From Alphaproteobacteria bacterium (lineage in GTDB: Bacteria; Pseudomonadota; Alphaproteobacteria; Caulobacterales; Caulobacteraceae), in NCBI GenBank assembly GCA_028869395.1, contig JAGWSE010000417.1, forward strand, positions 1 through 8,122: a stretch of DNA of 8,122 nt, given 5' to 3'. This document shows, in pieces, positions 5,327-8,122 of the stretch. Each line of letters starts with the position of its first letter. Position 1 is the stretch's first letter. A model generated the notes under the pieces. The model was given only the letters and a program-made list of their open reading frames with translations, did not search any database and was not told where the DNA came from. The position numbers and the translations under genes are program-made.

Positions 5327-6340
5327 ATGAGAGATTTCAAGGGTATGAAGCGCCAGCGCGGGCGCAACAGAGGGGGCGGGGGCGGCAAGCCCCAGCAGAA
5401 CGCCAACCGCGCGTTCGACTCCAACGGCCCCGAGGGCATCAAGGTCCGCGGGAACGCCCAGCACGTCTTCGAGAAGTACCAGCAGCTGGCCCGCGACGCC
5501 TCGTCCGGCGGCGACCGGGTGCTGGCCGAGAACTACCTGCAGCACGCCGAGCATTACTTCCGGCTGCTTCGCGCCATCCAGCCCCAGCGGTCGGCGAGCG
5601 AGATCCTGGGCCGCGACCAGTTCGCCTCCGGCTACGACATCGACTTCGAGGACGAGAACGCCGTTCAGGCGGCGGAGGCCGCCGACGAGGCCGCGGAATC
5701 CGGCGAGGACGCCGAGGCCCGCGACCGCGGCGGCTGGCAGGAGCGTCCCAGAGACGAGCGGCGAGACGAGCGCCCCAGGGACGACCGCCCCCGGGAGGAG
5801 CGCCGTGACGGCCGCGATCGTGACCGGGGCCGCGATCGCTGGCGCGACCGCGATGACCGTCCCCGCGACCGCGACGACCGCTTCCGCGACCGGGACGATC
5901 GCCGCGATCGCGACGACCGAGCCAGGGACGACCGTCCCAGGGAAGATCGCGCCAGAGACGACCGTTCAAGGGACGACCGCCCCAGGGATGAGCGCCCCAG
6001 GGATGAGCGCCCCAGGGACGACCGGCGTGACGACCGGCGTGACGATCGGCGCGACCGCTACGAGCGCCAGGACGGTGAGCGCGCCGAGCGAGATCCGCTG
6101 GCCGTGGTCGAGCCCCAGGCCGCAGCCCCGCTCGGCGGCGCCGAAGAGCGCGCCTCGCCGATGCTGCGCGACGCCGAGGGCGGCCAGAGCCATGCGCCGG
6201 CCTTCCTGCAGGCGCCGCCCCGCCGCGAGGCGGCCGAGGACGAAGCCGCCCCGGCCCGCCGTCCGCGCCGCCGTCGCACGCCGCGCAACTTCGAAGCCGG
6301 CGAAGGCGCCCCGCCCTCCAGCGAGGCCGAGGAGGCCTGA
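5327..6340 (+). CDS. DUF4167 domain-containing protein with long Arg/Asp-rich repeat region
   Basis: The 337-residue product has three zones. Residues 1-85 are the DUF4167 domain: a basic, Gly-rich start (MKRQRGRNRGGGGG), then RAFDSNGPEGIKVRG, VFEKYQQLARDA and AENYLQHAEHYFRL, largely helical. Residues about 132-256 are almost only Arg and Asp/Glu (RDDRPR, RDERPR), partly built from tandem DNA repeats and surely disordered. The C-terminal zone ends with PAFLQAPPRR and a basic RRPRRRRTPR motif (311-320). The function of the family is unknown. The basic arms and RD-type repeat suggest RNA or ribonucleoprotein binding, which is inference. ATG 5327 is chosen because family members I recall start MRDFKGMKRQRGRNR. 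An internal ATG at 5345 is possible, and neither has a strong ribosome site. Following prmC is a familiar alphaproteobacterial arrangement. An IS630 element sits 15 nt past the stop. Confidence 0.93.
   Translation: MRDFKGMKRQRGRNRGGGGGKPQQNANRAFDSNGPEGIKVRGNAQHVFEKYQQLARDASSGGDRVLAENYLQHAEHYFRLLRAIQPQRSASEILGRDQFASGYDIDFEDENAVQAAEAADEAAESGEDAEARDRGGWQERPRDERRDERPRDDRPREERRDGRDRDRGRDRWRDRDDRPRDRDDRFRDRDDRRDRDDRARDDRPREDRARDDRSRDDRPRDERPRDERPRDDRRDDRRDDRRDRYERQDGERAERDPLAVVEPQAAAPLGGAEERASPMLRDAEGGQSHAPAFLQAPPRREAAEDEAAPARRPRRRRTPRNFEAGEGAPPSSEAEEA
5918..6022 (+). repeat. seven tandem 15-bp units encoding RxRDD/E in the DUF4167 gene
   Basis: Units of 15 bp run from 5918 in seven contiguous copies and encode residues 198-232. 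The fifth and sixth copies (5978-5992, 5993-6007; CGCCCCAGGGATGAG) are identical, and the seventh differs at two bases. Because 15 is a multiple of three, length changes stay in frame. The identical neighbours suggest recent slippage or duplication. Confidence 0.8.
6023..6058 (+). repeat. three tandem 12-bp units encoding RRDD/RRDD/RRDR
   Basis: CGGCGTGACGAC, CGGCGTGACGAT and CGGCGCGACCGC follow directly after the 15-bp array and continue the Arg/Asp tract with a different period. The first two units differ by one base. Confidence 0.75.
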
Positions 6341-6355
6341 TTTCCGTCTCCCCTA

Positions 6356-6382
6356 GAGCGTGACCGGTTTTGATGGAATCGG
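6356..6382 (+). repeat. left terminal inverted repeat of the IS630 element
   Basis: The end begins GAGC right after the TA at 6354-6355 and pairs imperfectly with the right end (about 17/27). The outer GAGC, the GAC at positions 7-9 and the inner GGAA block are the conserved parts. Confidence 0.8.
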
Positions 6383-6412
6383 GATTCCCAAATCACGGGT
6401 GATCTGATTCAC

Positions 6413-6444
6413 CATCCAGGCTGGGCGGGAGGCCAGCCTGGATG
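6413..6444 (+). promoter_or_regulatory. hairpin enclosing the transposase ribosome-binding site and start codon
   Basis: CATCCAGGCTGG (6413-6424) is exactly complementary to CCAGCCTGGATG (6433-6444), leaving an 8-nt loop GCGGGAGG. The loop contains the Shine-Dalgarno GGGAGG (6427-6432), and the last three bases of the 3' arm are the ATG start (6442-6444). A 12-bp GC-rich stem would hide the start codon and should limit transposase translation on any transcript containing both arms, including read-through from DUF4167. Confidence 0.65.
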
Positions 6445-7384
6445 ACGGCTCCCTATTCACTGGACCTTCGCGAGCGGGCGCTCGCGCGGAAGGCGGCGGG
6501 CGAGACCCATCGGGAGATCGCGGCAGCCTTGCAGATCAGCCCTTCGTGCGTGTCGAAGTGGACTCGGCGCGAGCGTGAGACCGGCTCTTTGGCGCCGGCG
6601 CAGATCGGCGGCTACAAGCCCAGGACGCTGTCCGGCGAGTGCGCCGATTGGCTGCGGCAGCGGATCGCCGCCGGCCCGGTGACGCTGCGGGGTCTCACCG
6701 CGGAGCTGGCGGCGCGCGGGATCAAGACGCAGCCGCGGGCGGTGTGGGTGTTCCTCCACGCCGAGGGGCTCAGCTTCAAAAAAAACGCTTCTGCCGGAGG
6801 AGCAGGCCCGGCCTGACGTCGCGCGGCAGCGGATCCGCTGGCAGCTCCACCAGGGCCGCGTCGACCCCCTGCGGCTGGTGTTCATCGACGAGACCTGGGT
6901 GAAGACCAACATGGCGCCGCTGCGCGGCTGGGGTCCGCGCGGCCGGCGGCTCAAGGCCTACGCGCCGTTCGGCCACTGGAAGACGCTCACCTTCATCGCC
7001 GCCTTGCGCCATGATCGCATCGACGCGCCCTGGGTGTTCGATGGACCGATCAACGGTGAAGCGTTCCAGCTCTATGTCGAAAAGGTGCTCGCGCCGACCC
7101 TCTCTAAGGGCGACGTCGTCATCCTCGACAACCTCGGCAGCCACAAGGGCAAGGCCATCCGCCGCGCGATCCGGGCCAAAGGGGCGCATCTGATCTTCCT
7201 GCCGCCGTACAGCCCCGACCTGAACCCGATCGAGCAGGTCTTCGCCAAGCTCAAGCACCTGATGCGCAGAGCCCAGGCGAGGGACGTCGAAGCCACCTGG
7301 CGCAAAGTCGGCCAGCTCCTCGAGCTCTTCACCCCCGAGGAGTGCGCCAACTACCTCGTCAACTCAGGCTACGGTTCCGTCTAA
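6442..7384 (+). CDS. IS630-family transposase, split by a frameshift at an A8 run
   Basis: This DDE transposase cuts and joins the ends at TA targets. The upstream frame (6442-6816, 124 codons) carries a paired helix-turn-helix DNA-binding region (SLDLRERALARKAAGE, IAAALQISPSCVSKWTRRE) and ends at TGA 6814-6816. The catalytic region is in another frame, readable from 6785 to TAA 7382-7384. It has Asp in VFIDETWVKT (codon 6887-6889), Asp in VILDNLGSHK and Glu in YSPDLNPIEQVFAKLK, the IS630 D-D-E set. Removing one A from the run at 6778-6785 joins the parts as LSFKKTLLPEEQARPD, giving 313 residues with D149, D229 and E264, close to the usual family length. The start is ATG 6442 with GGGAGG nine bases upstream. 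Expression therefore needs +1 (or -2) frameshifting or transcript slippage, unless the extra A is a sequencing error or a disabling mutation. Confidence 0.88.
6778..6785 (+). other. A8 homopolymer at the transposase frame junction
   Basis: Eight consecutive A's follow AGC TTC in the upstream frame (TTC AAA AAA AAC). The catalytic frame needs a shift equal to deleting one A. The run contains A AAA AAC, a classical -1 slippery heptamer, but a -1 shift enters a frame that stops at the TGA at 6900-6902 and lacks the catalytic motifs. RNA-polymerase slippage giving seven A's, a +1 shift or a -2 shift would restore the protein. Confidence 0.6.
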
Positions 7385-7397
7385 TGGAGTCGTGCTC
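7371..7397 (-). repeat. right terminal inverted repeat of the IS630 element
   Basis: Read from 7397 leftward on the minus strand it starts GAGCACGAC and reaches GACGGAACCGT at 7381-7371. The last transposase codons and the TAA stop (7382-7384) lie inside this repeat, so the coding sequence runs into the end of the element. Confidence 0.8.
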
Positions 7398-7434
7398 TAG
7401 CGGGATTAGGTGTCAGCCGAAGCCTGACGGATGA

Positions 7435-7458
7435 GGGGTCGCGCCGCGGCCCCTTTTT
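7435..7458 (+). terminator. intrinsic terminator, probably the original one of the DUF4167 gene
   Basis: GGGGTCGC (7435-7442), a GCC loop and GCGGCCCC (7446-7453) form an 8-bp stem with one T-G wobble, followed by TTTTT (7454-7458). It now lies downstream of the IS element. With the element and one TA removed, it would sit 50 nt after the DUF4167 stop. On the minus strand there is no T tract, so it does not obviously serve the converging gene ending at 7475. Confidence 0.75.
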
Positions 7459-7474
7459 CGTGCCTTCCCGACCC

Positions 7475-8122
7475 CTACGGCCGCCCGGCGTGGCCCACGT
7501 CCACCGTCGCGACCTCGATCTGGCCCTTGGGCTTGCCGCCCGCCTCATCGGCCCGCGAGGTCATCATGAACAGCGTCCGCCCGTCCGCCCCGCCCAGCAT
7601 GCAGGCGAAGCAGGGCATGGCGGTCTGGATCACCTCCAGCACCTCGCCGCCCTCGGCCACGCGCACGCACTCCGGCGCGGTGGGATTGGCCACCCACACG
7701 CAGCCCGCCGCATCCAGGCAGATGCCGTCCGGCAGCCGCGGCGCGATCTCCGCCCAAACCCGCCGGTTCGAAAGCGCGCCGTCCGGGCCGATGTCGAACG
7801 CCGTCAGCCGGGCTGCGAAGGTCTCGCCGATGATCATCGTGCGCCCGTCCGGCGTGATCACCGTCCCGTTCGGGAAGTGCATGTCCTCGGCGGCCAGGTG
7901 GACGCCGCCGTCCGCATCGACCCGCGCCAGCTTGGCGGGGGGTTGGCTGGTCGTGACGCCCTCCAGCCCGCCTTGCGCGGCCGCGGCCTCCAAATCGAAC
8001 CCGAAGTTGCCGACATAGGCGCGCCCCGCCGCGTCCACGACCATGTCGTTGCAGTGCCAGGTGGCCAGCCCCGACAGGTCCGCCAGCGTCGAGATCCGTC
8101 CGTCGGCGCTGCGCCGCAGCAG
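7475..8122 (-). CDS. SMP-30/gluconolactonase-family protein, C-terminal 215 residues (start outside the window)
   Basis: The frame is open from the right edge to TAG at 7477-7475. It continues upstream of the internal ATG at 8044 with LSGLATWHCNDMVVDAAGRAYVGNFGFD, so that Met is not the start. The family is a six-bladed beta-propeller that hydrolyses sugar lactones using one divalent metal. Visible propeller motifs are WHCNDMVVDAAGRAYVGN (the Asn-Asp of the substrate or metal site), HFPNGTVITPDGRTMIIGET (Asn metal ligand) and LPDGICLDAAGCVWVANP (Asp metal ligand). The N-terminal glutamate ligand lies beyond the edge. The insert after GNFGFD and the Cys-containing MPCFACMLGGADGRTLFMMTS blade are typical of the bacterial branch. 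The substrate cannot be decided; a sugar lactone is the default. It converges on the DUF4167/IS630 region. Confidence 0.9.
   Translation of the reverse strand: MLRRSADGRISTLADLSGLATWHCNDMVVDAAGRAYVGNFGFDLEAAAAQGGLEGVTTSQPPAKLARVDADGGVHLAAEDMHFPNGTVITPDGRTMIIGETFAARLTAFDIGPDGALSNRRVWAEIAPRLPDGICLDAAGCVWVANPTAPECVRVAEGGEVLEVIQTAMPCFACMLGGADGRTLFMMTSRADEAGGKPKGQIEVATVDVGHAGRP

Larger units (their letters stand above)
6354..7399 (+). mobile_element. IS630-family insertion sequence (element 6356-7397 plus flanking TA)
   Basis: The element body is 1042 bp. Its ends read inward GAGCGTGACCGGTTTTGATGG (about 6356-6376) and, from the right at 7397 on the minus strand, GAGCACGACTCCATTAGACGG; about 17 of the first 27 bases agree. 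A subterminal block beginning 16 nt from each end is also shared (GATGGAATCGG at 6372-6382; GACGGAACCGT in 7381-7371) and may be a transposase-binding site. TA at 6354-6355 and 7398-7399 matches the TA target duplication of IS630/Tc1-type elements. The left subterminal region also holds GGAATCGGGATTCC (6375-6388). The element carries one transposase gene and no cargo. Both ends are present, so apart from the frame problem in the gene it looks intact. Confidence 0.88.

Noticed and set aside
5918..6022. Regular tandem repeats as a CRISPR array
   Set aside because: The units are 15 bp with no spacers, lie inside a coding frame and encode an Arg/Asp tract.
5805..6356. A 183-codon open frame overlapping the DUF4167 gene in another frame (Ala/Thr/Pro-rich)
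   Set aside because: It is a shadow of the 15-bp and 12-bp repeats, whose lengths are multiples of three and so keep alternative frames open. It has no ribosome site and the wrong third-position GC bias.
6639..6902. The -1 frame after the A8 run as the transposase continuation
   Set aside because: The frame ends at the TGA at 6900-6902 and contains none of the IS630 catalytic motifs. The DDE residues are in the +1 frame instead.

Overview
The window is about 70% GC, with strong G/C preference at third codon positions. The gene content (ispG, prfA, prmC and a DUF4167 gene starting MRDFKGMKRQRGRNR) points to an alphaproteobacterium of the Caulobacterales, such as Phenylobacterium or Caulobacter. 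That placement is inferred from remembered protein sequences and was not searched.

Layout, left to right. Bases 1-184 hold the Pro/Ala/Lys-rich C-terminus of an unidentified protein. ispG follows (271-1425, iron-sulfur enzyme of the MEP isoprenoid pathway). Next is a 97-residue beta-rich protein (1513-1806) closed by a strong intrinsic terminator. A small single-pass membrane protein lies on the minus strand (1887-2183). It has a good Shine-Dalgarno and a candidate EcfG/SigT-type general-stress promoter, and is divergent from prfA. prfA (RF1), a MOSC-domain gene and prmC form a tight operon (2327-5075): prfA and MOSC are 2 nt apart, and MOSC and prmC share an ATGA overlap. PrmC methylates the GGQ glutamine of RF1, so substrate and modifying enzyme share one transcript with the MOSC gene between them. 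After a 251-nt spacer with a potentially folded RNA comes the DUF4167 gene (5327-6340), which has a long Arg/Asp repeat tract.

A complete IS630-family insertion sequence (6356-7397) sits 15 nt beyond the DUF4167 stop. It has imperfect inverted repeats and a flanking TA on each side. Its transposase is split at a run of eight A's, and the transposase ribosome-binding site lies in the loop of a perfect 12-bp hairpin whose 3' arm contains the start codon. The insertion separates DUF4167 from a terminator (7435-7458) that would otherwise lie 50 nt after its stop. The right edge holds the C-terminal 215 residues of an SMP-30/gluconolactonase-type protein on the minus strand.

No wholly new system is evident. 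This is mostly core chromosome carrying one mobile element. The items most worth checking are the IS630 expression signals (A8 run and RBS hairpin), the structured spacer upstream of DUF4167, and the candidate stress promoter.
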